Shown here: positions 22,266 to 33,881 of the stretch, in pieces
Numbering within the stretch: position 1 is the first letter of the stretch
Layout: the number at the start of each line of letters is the position of its first letter
Assembly: GCF_910592395.1 (NCBI RefSeq)
Contig: NC_088316.1
Location: forward strand, 8,062,001 to 8,126,000
Direction of reading: 5' to 3'
Length of the DNA stretch: 64,000 nucleotides
Source: Lineus longissimus
Lineage: Eukaryota; Nemertea; Pilidiophora; Heteronemertea; Lineidae
Made by a program: the position numbers and the translations under genes
Notes under the pieces: generated by a model
What the model was told of the DNA's origin: nothing
The model's database searches: none
Seen by the model: only the letters and a program-made list of their open reading frames with translations

Positions 22266-24890
22266 TAGTTTATACCTACCCAGGTCAGACTACCTAGGCC
22301 ACATGCTGAGCTGCGACACCCAGGCGACGAAGCTCTGGAGAGACGAGAGTCATTGAGTAGGCAAGCCGGATGGTGACCATTTACCACCTGGCAGCAGCTA
22401 TCTCCCTGGTGAACTCCTCCCGATAAGACACAAAGAGGCGCTTCCTGCTGAGGCAAACGGCAGGCTCCTTGGTCTTATCAAAATACAACTAAATCATGGA
22501 GCTCGAACTGTCTTGGTGCCATGGCCAGAGCAACCAGAAAGACGGTCTTAAAGGTCAGATGTTTAAAATCTGCCTGGTGCATAAGCTCGAATTGGAACTC
22601 CATGAGAGCCCTTAGCAACACTGAGAGATCCCATTTAGAGGTACGTTGAAGACATATTGCGAAGCAAAGATGAGACAGTATCATCCCAAGACGGTGGCCA
22701 GGAATCGGTCAACTTTAAAGTGACTGAAATGGGAGAGCGATAGCCCTCACTCCTTGAACCGAAACCTTCCAGACTAGGAATAAGAAATTCAAGAAGTCGA
22801 GGAATTTGGGAAGAGAGGGAGCAACTGGAGGAACTCTGTGCTCCCTACTAAACCATTCCAGAAAGACATCCCACTTGCTGTCGTGTGAAGCAAGGGCAGA
22901 TATCTCTGAGACTGAGCTACTTTACGGAAAAGGTCCTCCGAAAAGCCTCTCTCACTGAGGAAATACATGATAGCCTCAAGGTCTAAAGCATGTAGAAAGA
23001 AGGGTCTTGATTACAGACCCGACCGATTGGGTAATACATAAGACGATCCCACCCCGGCAGACAGCGGGGGTTGTCTGTCAGGAGCTCTAGCAAGATCGGG
23101 AACCAGATCTGGTTCGGCCAGCACAGGGCTATCAGAGAAACTCTGACCAGAGAACTTGCCACCTCGTTCTGTACCAGCAGCAACAGAGGGGTTGGCGGGA
23201 TTGCATCAGCACTGAGGCCTTCCCTGGAGGCTGACAGGCTGTCCACTCCCAAGGCCTCATCGTCTGGGAGAGGCGAATAGTACTGGGGGAATCTCTTGTT
23301 CAACAGGGTCACAAACAAATCCACGACCGGGGCATCCCACATCCCTGCCAGACGGGACATCCCCTAACGGAGAAAGGTCCACCCTGTCTGGACCAGGCAA
23401 TCCGCCCTGGAGAGGGCATCGGCTAGGATGTTCCTTTTGCTTGGGATGTGACGGGCAGGAGCTGAATGTCCAAGTGGCAACAAAGCTGCAGGAGCTCCCA
23501 AGTGAGGCGACACAAAGTGTTGGAACTAATCCTCCCTTGTCTCCGAATATATGCGGCCACCATCTAATCGTCACAGAAGAGAGAAACCCTGTGGCCTCTC
23601 AACTGAAACGTGTAGGCACTCACGGTCAGGATGACAGCCTGCGTCTCGAGAATATTGATCGAGAGACGCGAATTCTCGGCTAACTACGTGCCCTTGGTGG
23701 TCAGGTCCACTTCATGGTCAGGTCCCCTTCATACAGATGGGCACCCCAGCCATAGAGGGAGGCGTCCATGAACAGGGACATCTGAGAGGAAGGTACCTGG
23801 TCCACCGACAAATTGAGCAGTCCCAGCAGAGACAGGAACTGTCGGGCTGAGATGCTGTCTCGACAGCCAAAAAAATCCCGATCAGGGAATGGAAGGCACT
23901 GGAGGAAGGACTAGAGCATTACTTATGATTGCCCCTGCGGCTCCCTCTTAGCTTTGAAGGGTGCTTGGGCTGCCCGCCTCCCCTGCCCCTTCCTGAGGAG
24001 CGGTGGCGCTTATTGGAGCAGTGGGCGGGAGCCTCAGGCGCTGCCTGCCCTTTGGAACGAAAGGAAGAGGAGCCCTGCAAGGACAAGGACCCACGAAGGG
24101 CCATGGAGCCTCAGAGGTGTCGGGCCTTCGCCTGACAATACCTACCCGCGGCCAAAGAAGAGGACCGCGGGCGGGGGGCAGCCTTCGGAGACGGGGACAA
24201 CTCCGTAAGGCAGTCCGACTGCATTTGGACACCTAAGGTGTTGAAAATGGAGTCGTGAAATAAAAAAGGACACTAAAAGGAGTTGTCCTTAATGTCCCTG
24301 CAGAAACTGGGCACGGGCTATGCTCAGACTCTCAATGAGCAGGTCCTGGCGCTTTACCACAGCGTTGACTGCCTGCTTAGCAGCCAGATCACCGGCGTGC
24401 TGCAGTGACTGCTGGAGGGACGAAAAGATCCAAGGGAACCCGACCGAGAGCGGGGTTGACCGATGGAGAGGACATGTCTCTAGAGGCACATACTGCCTAA
24501 CTAGAGCATGCATGCAAAGTCAAGTCGAGAATGAGATTCCAAAAGGGGGCGTTCCCAGCCTGAGGGACAGGGTCAGGAGAGGGCGAAACCTCTCCAGAGC
24601 CCCGGGGACCTCGCCACTGAATTGCGTTGGGTCCCGCGGAGGAGGAGGGAGAGTAAAGGACTTCCCCTTACCAGGGTGTCTAGGCCCTCTCCGCGCTGAC
24701 TACTTCAACTTCTTACCAGATTTACCAGTAGAAGATGAAGTCGACCCGGGGACGGCAGGGTCTGACTTGTCCCGGGGAAGAGCCGGGGTAGGCTATGAAT
24801 CCTCAACACACAGGGCTGTCACAAACCCAGAAGGGCAGGAGGCCCAGGAGAAAGGGTGGAAAACACAAATAAAGCAACAAAGATGACAAC
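22266..24890 (-). pseudogene. DIRS-like tyrosine-recombinase retroelement remnant
   Basis: Minus strand, many frames. From the 5' side: an ORF1-like segment, NAVVKRQDLLIESLSIARAQF (24513-24289), and an Arg/Ser/Gly-rich tail (24104-23919). Then RNase H without the preceding RT core: MSLFMDASLYGWGAHL (about 23750), LRGHRVSLFCDD (about 23590), and DAPVVDLFVTLLNKRFPQYY with LALCWPNQIWFPILLELL (23340-23050). The start of a tyrosine recombinase follows: SERGFSEDLFRKVAQS, KFLDFLIP (22960-22740), a RLFVSYREEF-like piece and LAYSM near 22350. This order is that of DIRS-like elements, which integrate with a tyrosine recombinase. The RT catalytic part is deleted near 23920, and the recombinase core residues were not found. 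Confidence 0.75.
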
Positions 24891-25385
24891 AATGAATGGA
24901 TGGACGCTATCCTAAATGTATTTTATACGGCCACAGTGCCAACGCAGTAAAAGTGAACGGGTCAGGTGATCAAAAGCTTGTGATGAAGATGGAAACTTTT
25001 GTGAAAGAGTCGGGAAAAAACAGCTCAAAAAAGACGACCGGGGAAAATGACGAAAAATGAATGGTCTTCTTCCCACAGGTGTCCAAGGGAGGGCCTTCTG
25101 CAACTTGAAACTAGTGCAAGATACAGAATAACGAAGAGAAAGTTGGCTCAATTTGCAACAATGTGCCGAGGAAAAAGTACTGATTAATAGCGGCCATTAC
25201 GAGGCAGAGGCTGCATTGGGGCACCGCCTAGGTGTAGCTACGTGAACTAGCTGATTATTTTTCTATTATAAATAGTTTAATTTATCCTTGGGTGTGTCCA
25301 ATAAGAGTACACATGCAGAAGTCTGACCTGGGGAGAGTATGAACGACATAAAATGCCTTCCCACTATGTATTCAACAGTTCTTAC
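24891..25385. other. Intronic or intergenic DNA next to the KLHL8 exon
   Basis: No coding region or repeat family recognised. Sequence just below 25386 is the start of the intron that follows the exon on the minus strand (GTAAGAAC). Confidence 0.5.
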
Positions 25386-25545
25386 CCACTGCATACAGAT
25401 ATCCATTCAAGACTGCTACACCTGCTCCAGCTCTTCTCTTGTTCATAGTGGCCAGCACTGTCCATTTGTTTAGATGGGGGTCATATCTCTCACAGGTATC
25501 CAATGACGTGACTCCACCATTACCACCGACAGCATATAGATGGCC
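25386..25545 (-). CDS. KLHL8: KLHL8-like kelch exon (downstream of the two seen)
   Basis: 160-nt exon flanked on the minus strand by TTTCTTATTTTCAG and GTAAGAAC. It starts in phase 0 and encodes one kelch repeat: LYAVGGNGGVTSLDTCERYD, PHLNKWTVLATM, then NKRRAGAGVAVLNGYLYAVG, ending with one extra base. Double Gly, the conserved Tyr and the Trp spaced as in kelch blades are all present. The sequence corresponds to the KLHL8 repeat with VYAVGGNDG and YDPHLDKW. KLHL8 proteins are BTB-BACK-kelch adaptors for CUL3 ubiquitin ligases. The preceding exon (55194-55362) ends in phase 0, so the two join in frame. The next kelch exon was not found at lower coordinates and is probably outside the window. 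Confidence 0.85.
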
Positions 25546-25584
25546 CTGAAAATAAGAAACAGACTACCCTAAAAACCAGTTGGG

Positions 25585-25975
25585 AAATGAAAAGGCCAGG
25601 GGCCATTGTGCTCACCATTTAGATATTTTGCAGGCAATTCATGATGGTTAAGAAACATTCTATACTATATAGCCAAATGGATATTTTATGCCATCTAACC
25701 TTGTCTGCGACCTTGAAAAGTAGATCAAATCAAAAACCAATGTGACATATAATATCGTGGATAGATGACCAATAAGCGCCATTTGAGCTCTGTGACCTAG
25801 AAAGGTGGGTCAAATCAAAATCAGTATAACATGTGATGTATCCTTGCTTGGAGTACCTTAAAAAGTAGGTCCTTGAAAAGTAGGTCAAACCAAAAACACA
25901 TACGACATGTGATGTATCGTTGTTTGGAGGAACTACAATGAAGATTTCATCAAAAACAAGTAATTAACTAGACTG
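25585..25975 (+). repeat. Copy of the 'GTTAAGAAACGTGCC' dispersed repeat family
   Basis: Begins with the family head GGCCAGGGGCCATTGTGCTC and GATGGTTAAGAAACATTC. It then repeats the module GACCTTGAAAAGTAGATC / AAATCAAAAACC / GTGATGTATCCTTGCTTGG three times with small changes. It lies 40 bp from the kelch exon, in the intron. Confidence 0.75.
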
Positions 25976-26740
25976 AGAAATATGCTTACCAGCAAATTTG
26001 ATGGGCCCCAGGATTGTGGAGGAAGCAGTGGTACCTGATGATGGTATCCATATGCGTAGAGGGGGAGGGGGATATGACGAGAGCAGAGGTTACTATGTCC
26101 GGAAATAGATCATCCGACAATCGAAAGTATATCATCTTTACGAAGCCTAGAGGTCCGACAACAATGGGCATGTACTAGGCCTATACTATAGTCTATAGAA
26201 ATGCACTAACGTTAGAAACCCCAAAACACTACTCATTACAAGCATCAGGCGACCAAACACATAGATATAAGGACTACTAGGACTACAGGGAGTCTCATTC
26301 GCCCTAGTGAGTCGATCAGGAACCAATCTATCAATGGTCTGCCTCGGCTTCAAATGCGCATGCGTGAACCGAGTGAGCCGAGTTATAAGCCGAGTTAACT
26401 GTTTTATATGAGAATGCCAACACACATATTGAACTCGGGTTTAAGTGAGGTCATCGAATCGAACTTATGTTCCGTGTCGTCACCAGAATCGCTTAGGAGA
26501 TTTTCAAACAAATCAGAAAATCGGAGCATAAAAACGCTTCGAAGTCATCGAAATGATCCGAATTTTGAAAATCGTTTTGCGATATTCCATCGATCAAGTT
26601 GAGTTTGATGGAACTGGGGTGATTGATTTTCGGTATATCCAGCAGTTTCGCTGGACTACCTCCATAAATGTTCATGGAAGAAGAATAAGAAACGAGAACC
26701 TAGTACCTTAGTAATATCAATATGGTCTCCACTGTAGTGT
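25976..26740. other. Intronic DNA, no gene recognised
   Basis: Includes a short segment (about 26280-26360, TAGTGAGTCGATCAGGAACC and following) that is also found at about 56285-56335, so it is part of a dispersed repeat of unknown type. Confidence 0.5.
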
Positions 26741-27340
26741 GGAGCCCATAAAAAGCGAGATATTGCACTTTTTACCTTTTTTAGTTTTGACCTCCTTGTG
26801 ACCAAGTCGAGAACCAGATCGGACCGAAATTCGATGTCCGAGGTTATATGACATATGGAGTCATGTGTACCAAATTTCAAGTTCATAGCTTCAGCGGTTA
26901 AGAAACGTGCGATAGTTATAATCAAACAGCGATTTAGGCCATTGACCTCGGTGACCTTGAAAATTAGATCAAATCAAAAACCCATAGGATATGTGATGTA
27001 TTCTTGCTAGGAGAAGATAATCTCATCGAAAACTAGTCGATAATTTTTGATTTTTCACTTTTGGCCCCCTGGTGACCAAGTTAAGATTCAGATCGGACTG
27101 AAATTTGGCGTCGGTTGTTATCTGATGTCAGGGTTAATGTGTACCAAGCTTAAAGCTGGCACTTTCTTAGCCGCCAAAGCTATGAACTTTAAACAGACCA
27201 TTCAGGTCATATTCATGTAACCTCCAGCACTGAATTTCAGTCCAGCTTTAGCAATTAATAAAGGTGCCATAGTTATACTCAAACGGCAAATTTATGCCAT
27301 TTGACCTCCTGCTGGGCAAAATCTGATTTTTAAGCACCTT
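26741..27340 (+). repeat. Dispersed repeat family, about two units
   Basis: Two successive units with the family landmarks: TTTTGACCTCCTTGTGACC / GAGAACCAGATCGGACCG / GTGTACCAAATTTCAAGTTC / GCGGTTAAGAAACGTGCG / TGACCTTGAAAATTAGATC. The cycle then starts again at about 27050 with TTGGCCCCCTGGTGACC. The second unit decays near 27330. Confidence 0.75.
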
Positions 27341-30300
27341 TAAGGTTGGCTTAAAAGTGCTAAGAGCTGTATGACCAAGTCATAACAGGTTAATAGTAGA
27401 AATATTGTGTTGTAGTTGTAGTAATTTGAAGTTTGGTAAAATAGTTGGTATTTCAGTAAAAAGAGAAAACTTATAGAATTTTGAGTGTGCATGCGATATA
27501 GATCCATTCTACAGGTTGGGCAAACATGTTGAAATCATGTCCAGAACTTGTTACAATTTTAAGGAATTCAATCAACACAGATATCTTGTGAACATGACCT
27601 TAATTAATGATAACAAAACATGTGTACAATTTGAGCCATGCATCACCAAAGGGAATGCATGTAATACAAGGGCCATAATGTGAAACATGTCAGAGCCAAG
27701 GCAAGTCTTATGAAAGGAGTTCGTGTGAGATATTAGTTTAAGCAAGATTATAAGTCAACAAGTATAGAAGGTCTAAGTGAACGTAGTGTTGTTTCAGTGA
27801 TTGCCATTTACCTTAAGTATCAAGCTATTGTATAACTGTGGTTCTGTTGATGTTTATTCACCAACAAACTGGATCAGGACATGTCCAGCATTGGTCTGTT
27901 GGAATTATGAGTTTGACTTTCTGTTAGTATGAGTTGTCTCTATGGTGACCTGTCAGGGAAATGGAAGGCTGTCATTGGACGTCTGGAAAGTGTGCATGTC
28001 TGCTATATATACCTGTCAGTTCAAGGTTGAGGCATTCACTACTTTGATATTGTCATATCTGACAGTTCTTGCGTTCTGGGTCTGGTCTCTAAAAGATCCA
28101 CTCTAAACGTTGAATAACTGAATCAAGAAATACAGTTTAAATCTAATCAAAACTTTGTTCACTTTGTACATTAAAACCTACACTGCCTCGGATGCTTCCT
28201 GCACCTACGGCGATCCATTCACCACTCCCGCACAACGTACACGTCCCAATATTTACAAACAGAGAGACGTCACCTGCGCCTCGGCCAATCATGACGCGAG
28301 GACAACAGATGACATGACGTAACGACAAAAAATGTAAACAGTGATGCGAGACGAAGAAAGGCCGTAGATATGTTTCAGAAAAACGATGTTTAAACTATAA
28401 AGACTGGGAATTATAAAGAAATGAACACACAGGTTTGATTCTACATTGCAAGATGAATCAAACCTGAGGCTACGTTTAGAAATAGAATAAGAATGACGGT
28501 CGTAATCATCGACGGAAGACGGGGTAAAAAGGCCGAATCTCAGCGAGAATGTACAGTGAAAATATACACGCAGAAACCGCGCTACAATGAAAGCTCTGAA
28601 TCATAAATACGGCGACAGAAATACATCTACAATATATCAAAACCTAACCAGAGAGTACAAATACATGCCTCCCGCAAGTTTGCATTACCGAACTTATCTT
28701 AAACTGAAGTTAGAAGAGAAAATAGAAGTGCGTCTGCACTGTTTACTTACATAAATTAGTTACCGGAAGAATCCCTTCCAAATATGGTCACACGTCGTCA
28801 TGACGACGGAAACAACTGGTTTTCCCCGATCTCTGGCATTACAATATTAAACCAGACTCTTGTGTGTTGAAATTGAACTGATTCTCAACTGCTTCCTTTC
28901 ACACTGACAGGTAAGTTGGGTCCATGTATTAAATCAACCATTGGGAAAGATACTTTACTTTACATGGTTGACTTATCCTTTAAGACAGGATAAGGGACAC
29001 ATATAAGAGTTGACATCATCTATTCAGCATTTAAACTTATCTTTGTAATTTGCTATTTCGATTCACTACTTTGATATTAAACAAGACTCTTGTGTGTTGA
29101 AATTGAACTGATTCTCAACAGCTTCCTTTCACACTGACAGAAACAATGGTGTCAGATGTCGATTTATAGTTGGCAGGATTCTGGACAGGATTGCACCCAA
29201 CCAACTGAAAAGGTTCCTCTCAGTCACAGCAAAGCGTGTCCCCAGATGCTCCCTTAACCAAGGGACATGAGCATAATCGGCCACAACCCCCAGTCACCAG
29301 AAGGTGGAACCAACGGCCACGCATAATGGACCTTGGTCATAGCTGTATCTATCTCTGAGCAGAAGTTAAAGGTACATAAATAGTTCATTAAATGCAGCTT
29401 AAAGATATTGTCTTAAAGCTAACTGAAATGTCCATGAAGGTTACATTTAATTCAGTTAAAAAGTTATGTCCGCGTGTAATTATCGAAAAGGCCATTATCA
29501 GCAGCTTTACGCATCTACTTAAATTTGCTGAAATATAGTAGCATCTTGAAGCAGTGTTTAACTCTCTGGCTATCGCAGGCTTTGGGCAGTGTACCATACC
29601 CCTGACCTACAACTCAGTATAGACCGAGCGGCCTGGATCCGAACTTGGCTTTGGAAAGTTTCATTGTAAAATAGCTAGCATTACCCAAACTTAGGGACGA
29701 GGTCTGCATTGGATTGAGTGCAGTGCTGCCATCATTTTTTTCTTGTATAACTAACCAAAACTTATAAGGACTGTGGTGAAGGATGGAACTTTGGGAAAAT
29801 TTGGCAGTACTGAGTACTGCGGGCCAGTAGTACGCAGTGAACGGGCCCGGTATATGCATGGTGTGGTTCTGAAAGAGTTAAAGGTGACCTAGTGTTACAG
29901 TTCGTAAAGACAGCTTAAATCTGTATTAGAGATTCGGAAACATTAGGTACGGTAGTATCCTAGTAAACAGAAAACAACAGTCCAGTCCAGTTTTAGAACC
30001 CAATTGGAGAATTTTATTTATTCAGTCAATTTTGGACTTAACTTGGAATGGTCCAGGGACCATATGCTCATCTCGGGTAATGTAAATGCATGCCCTTTGC
30101 AGTGGATATGGGGAGAAGTTCTGGTCATTGATGACCATTTTGCGATCTTAGAGGTAGTGCATCTTTCTTTCCTGGGGCAGTTTTAATCAATATTCCGTCA
30201 CAAAACTAAGCTAAAAATGGTTTCCAAGATGGCCGCTTGCCAAATTAAAAGAAAAAGAGAAGCTTTGCTCAGTCAATCTGATTGCACATATAACTTCTTG

Positions 30301-30943
30301 TAATGAGTGTGATTACAAGGTAAAAGTTGTTACAGAGAGCAAATCTTACTAGTTGCCACGGTTCATTCAACAGCCGCAACCCAGTAGACAACCATGATAC
30401 AAACCTGCCCATTAGATGCATGGTCACAGCCTAGGACAACAAGTAATTGCAGTCTGGACCTTTCTATCAATTCCTTGGAAGTGCAGGTTGTGAAAAACCA
30501 GTCCAGTCGATGCATCGTCACAACCTTGGGGCAAACAGTTAAGGCAGTATGGACCTTTACATCAAATCCTTTGAAGAACAGTCATGAAAACCTCATTCCC
30601 GCCTAGCCCATTGCTTCCAAACTTTGATTCGAGTACTAGGCCTATCAGCACTGCTATGCCGATGGTGAAGGAACTTTGGCAACGGATACAAGGCACGGCT
30701 CTACGCCAGTGCCAGGGCCTGTCAGGAGAAATATCCACAGGAGCTATCAGTCACTCCAGTTGGGTACTTTATGGGAGCTACCTAAAAACCACTCCAGAGG
30801 GGTATTTTGCAGGAGCGATGACTCCCATAGGATGACCCCACAGGAGTAATTTTGTAAATAATGTTTCAGTAATAGTTTCTTTTCATACATGCACTCATTT
30901 TGGTCTTTGTAGTTTTCTATATTGTTAATTAAATTATGATCAT
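27341..30943. other. Intronic DNA, no gene recognised
   Basis: No supported reading frame. Features seen: a TATA-like box CTATATATACC at about 28004-28014 in an LTR-like context; a small inverted repeat, CAGGTTTGATTC with GAATCAAACCTG (about 28431-28467); a direct repeat at 28845 and 29078 (separate entry); and Alu-size single-copy sequence between. A decayed LTR element is possible at about 27830-29145 but was not proven. Confidence 0.5.
28845..29141 (+). repeat. Direct repeat of about 65 bp (28845-28911 and 29078-29141)
   Basis: TAAACCAGACTCTTGTGTG through CCTTTCACACTGACAG is present twice with two or three differences, 233 bp apart. The first copy is followed by GGTAAGTTGGG (donor-like), and the second, pyrimidine-rich, ends in CAG/AAACAATGG (acceptor-like). 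TTCACTACTTTGATATT precedes the second copy and also occurs at 28032. Confidence 0.65.
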
Positions 30944-31111
30944 TTAACCCTTTTGCTGTGGCTGACGTGCCTGGCACGTCATGCCACATGCACTGCCCCG
31001 TGAGGCTGACGTGCGATATGCCAGTGATCACCGCCGGCCAGCTGCTATTTGATGTAAGAAAACCATTGAATCCTGCCTGGATCATTCCATCATCCCATTT
31101 CATTTTCACCA

Positions 31112-32115
31112 ATGGCTGTTGATGAACCGTCTGACGATGAAGGAGTTGGAGAAGAGCTAATGGAAGCCAGTGAATATGGTTCAACAGGCGAGGAGGATGA
31201 GACGCGAGACGACCCTACTTTGGAGGATAACCCTGCTCCATTTTTTCTTTTCAACTAGCTTTGCCGACAGTTCATGTGGGTCGCCCTGACGGAGCAAATG
31301 CTGAGGCTTCAATGGAAACAGGTCCGCAAGTCGATGACGATGATGAAGACTATGTCCCCAGCCCCCGCTCAATCCATGCATCTATTAGTGATTACCAATC
31401 CAGCGCAGATGATGATACACCAGCACCAGTCCCTCCAAAGCGGCGCAAATCGGAGCCACCAATAGGTCTTTTCGATACCGACAATGAGGATGGAGATGAT
31501 GAACAGGCAGTCCCAGCAAATCCCCAGCAAGCCCAGCCCAATTTGAGACGTCCGCAAAGGCCTAGCTTGCCACGTGTTCAACCTGATCTGGGTGATACCG
31601 ACGGCGAGGAAACAGACAACGAGGAAGCGCCTGAACTTGGCTTGGGCTGTGGCGGGGCACAAGCACAACGTGGTCGTGGACGTGTACGCATACGAGGAGC
31701 ACACGGTCATGGACGAGAATGCACTTGAGGAGCAGCACAAGCACAGCCAGTCCCTGCACCACCTGCACCTGTGCCTGTAGCCAACGCACCTTCTGTTCCA
31801 GCAGCTGTTCCGAATGCAGCTCAAGCACGCGGTCGAGGATGTGGACAGGCACGAGCACAACATGGCCGTGGACAACGACGTGCAGCAGCCCCCGCACCTC
31901 CACCGTGGGAATGGGAGAGGACCGATGAATTTCGGCCCAAAGATTTCGTCTTAACCGGGAAAGAGGAGATATTAGCACCACTGCCAAACGATCCGACACC
32001 AAGAGATTTCTTTTCCCTCTGTATAACTGATGACATTATTCATCATCTGACCATCGAGACCAACTGATACGCAGACCAGTACCTTACTGGCAATCGTGAG
32101 GCAATCAAGAATAAA
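31112..32115 (+). pseudogene. piggyBac transposase, N-terminal third
   Basis: An ATG at 31112 starts an acidic N-terminus (MAVDEPSDDEGVGEELMEAS...). It shifts frame near 31257 into an acidic/proline-rich region (VDDDDEDYVPSP, KRRKSEPP). An Ala/Pro/Arg/Gly-rich linker follows, crossing a TGA at 31726. The conserved start of the piggyBac domain is then reached: WEWERTDEFRPKDFVLTG, LPNDPTPRDFFSLCITDDII, HHLTIETN, a TGA at 32065, YADQYLTGNREAIKNKSRS. In this family the N-terminal block anchors dimerisation and DNA binding. The frame is lost about 32115 where the gypsy begins. One frameshift and two stops show it is inactive. Confidence 0.85.
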
Positions 32116-32116
32116 T

Positions 32117-33752
32117 CCCGCTCCAACAAATGCGTTGGTGTCTGCGTTTTCCAATATTTTAAACAAATTGGATAATGCGCAGCCAACCCGTATTATATGT
32201 AATAGTAGTGCCGCAAAGGTACAGGCACCAAAGAATTATATGGTAAACCAGAATTTCAGAATTTGGTTGGAAAGATTCAACACACTTGCAGATCTCGCGC
32301 GCGTATCGGAGTGCGAGTGTAGACAACAGTTATTGTCTAGATAAGATCACCAGGCTTACATTGCCGTAGCAAATTTACATTTGTCTGCGGAACTATCCTA
32401 CGATCATTTTACGGCAGCGTTAGTCAAGCGTTTTCATAACGTAACGCGCGAATATTACAAACTGCGATTGCGTGCGCGAGTCCAGGCTTCAAATGAAACT
32501 TATGAAGCTTATGCCGACTCATTGCAGGAACTTGCGTTGAATGCGTACCCAAGCGGCGGTTTCGCATTACAACGGGAGATGGCGCTAGACCAATTTTTAG
32601 TAGGGGTGAAAGTGACTGATCAAATAAAACAACAACTGTTAATGAGTGCCCCAATTGGTCTGGTCGAAGCCATCCGGAAAACACGCCAACTTGGCGCGGC
32701 TCAAATGCGCGGGAGGGTTGGTATGCAATACCTTCCTCGCATCATAGGAAAGAGCATAAGCCTCACGTCATAGCAAATATTGATCCGGTAATAGCAGCAT
32801 CCTCGGTGCCAAACCAGACATCAGAGATGACTCAAGTCCTCAATCTTCTGGAGAAGTTAGAAACCAGGATTACCAACTTGGAAAAGTCGAAGACGGCAGT
32901 TCCACTTCCAACCAGTGTTATCAAAATCAGAAGAGGAAAACCTCATCCGGTGGGCAAAAATCACATGTCTACATGCCACAATCAGTATCACCATCAAGCA
33001 ATTACAACCATGAGCGGATGAGGAGCTCTTCATCAACTCTTGTTTGTGATGTTGAATCAAATCTTATAAGCGGGGACAATAGTCAAAACCGTGGGCAGAT
33101 GAAGAACACTTCATCGTCCCGTGTTTGTGATGTTCAGTCACAACCTGTTACAGTTATTGATTATCAGTCGTCTATTCTGAATCAACAGCCTATACATACA
33201 TCTCTTGTGAAAGCTAGCGTTATTAATGGTGACTTGAAAGATACTCCGTTATTGACACAAGATTTGACAGAGCCGGTGCAGCCAATCATAATGCAGTCTG
33301 ATCCAGTGAAACCTCCTAGTGAGAAGGCCATTAACCAAGACAGGAAGAGGAGCACCTCAGCTTGCCCTGGTAAACTGTTGTCACCAGGTGGTCCACCATT
33401 ACCTAGTTATCAAACAGCAGCTGCAAATAAACCTTGGAATTGTGAAATGACAGAGCTTACAGTGATGTCACAATCTACATCTACACTACAAGAACAGACA
33501 AGTTTATTGGACGCTCCTACTCCTGATGTATCAAATAGCACAGAGAAAGAAATCGGGTTGAAGTCCAAGGAAGCTACCGTAGTGGAGAAGGCAACAACAA
33601 AGCTGAATCCAGAAGCTGGAATTTTTAAGAGTAGGAGGAAACCAGATACATTGTTTGTAAGACAGGTTAAGTTCAGTGATCGTAGCCTGTTTCTTACGGG
33701 AGAAATACAGGGGGTGTCAACCTCTGTATTGCTAGATACCGGAGCTGCACGT
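32117..33752 (+). pseudogene. Gypsy gag and start of protease
   Basis: The gag domain is in one frame from about 32117 to 32773: NYMVNQNFRIWLERFNTLAD, then a TAA at 32342-32344, YDHFTAALVKRFHNV, ETYEAYADSLQELALNAYP, MALDQFLVGVKVTDQIKQQL. The frame then changes. 32806-32900 encodes a short coiled-coil (MTQVLNLLEKLETRITNLEK), and 32973-33752 is a Ser/Thr-rich linker that reaches the protease start, GEIQGVSTSVLLDTGAA, with the DTGA active-site triad. The linker has a duplicated segment, SSSSTLVCDVES and TSSSRVCDVQS. No clear zinc knuckle is visible. The protease is cut after about 33753 and continues at 39233. Confidence 0.8.
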
Positions 33753-33881
33753 ATGTTTTGGCACAGGTGATTATAAAGAAGTTGGTCGAGCATATCACTA
33801 CTTGTGACGGAAAGTATCGATTAAAGCTGTTATATTTTGGGATTTTATATCTTGGTGCTAGACGCTTTTTGCCAATTCAAA

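Noticed and set aside
23919-24236. Overlapping GC-rich frames on both strands encoding Pro/Arg/Gly-rich peptides
   Set aside because: Composition effect. Only the minus-strand reading fits the DIRS ORF1 order, and the others have no support.
31562-32002. Minus-strand Val/His/Arg-rich frame
   Set aside because: It is the opposite strand of the Ala/Pro/Arg-rich linker of the piggyBac transposase, a shadow frame.
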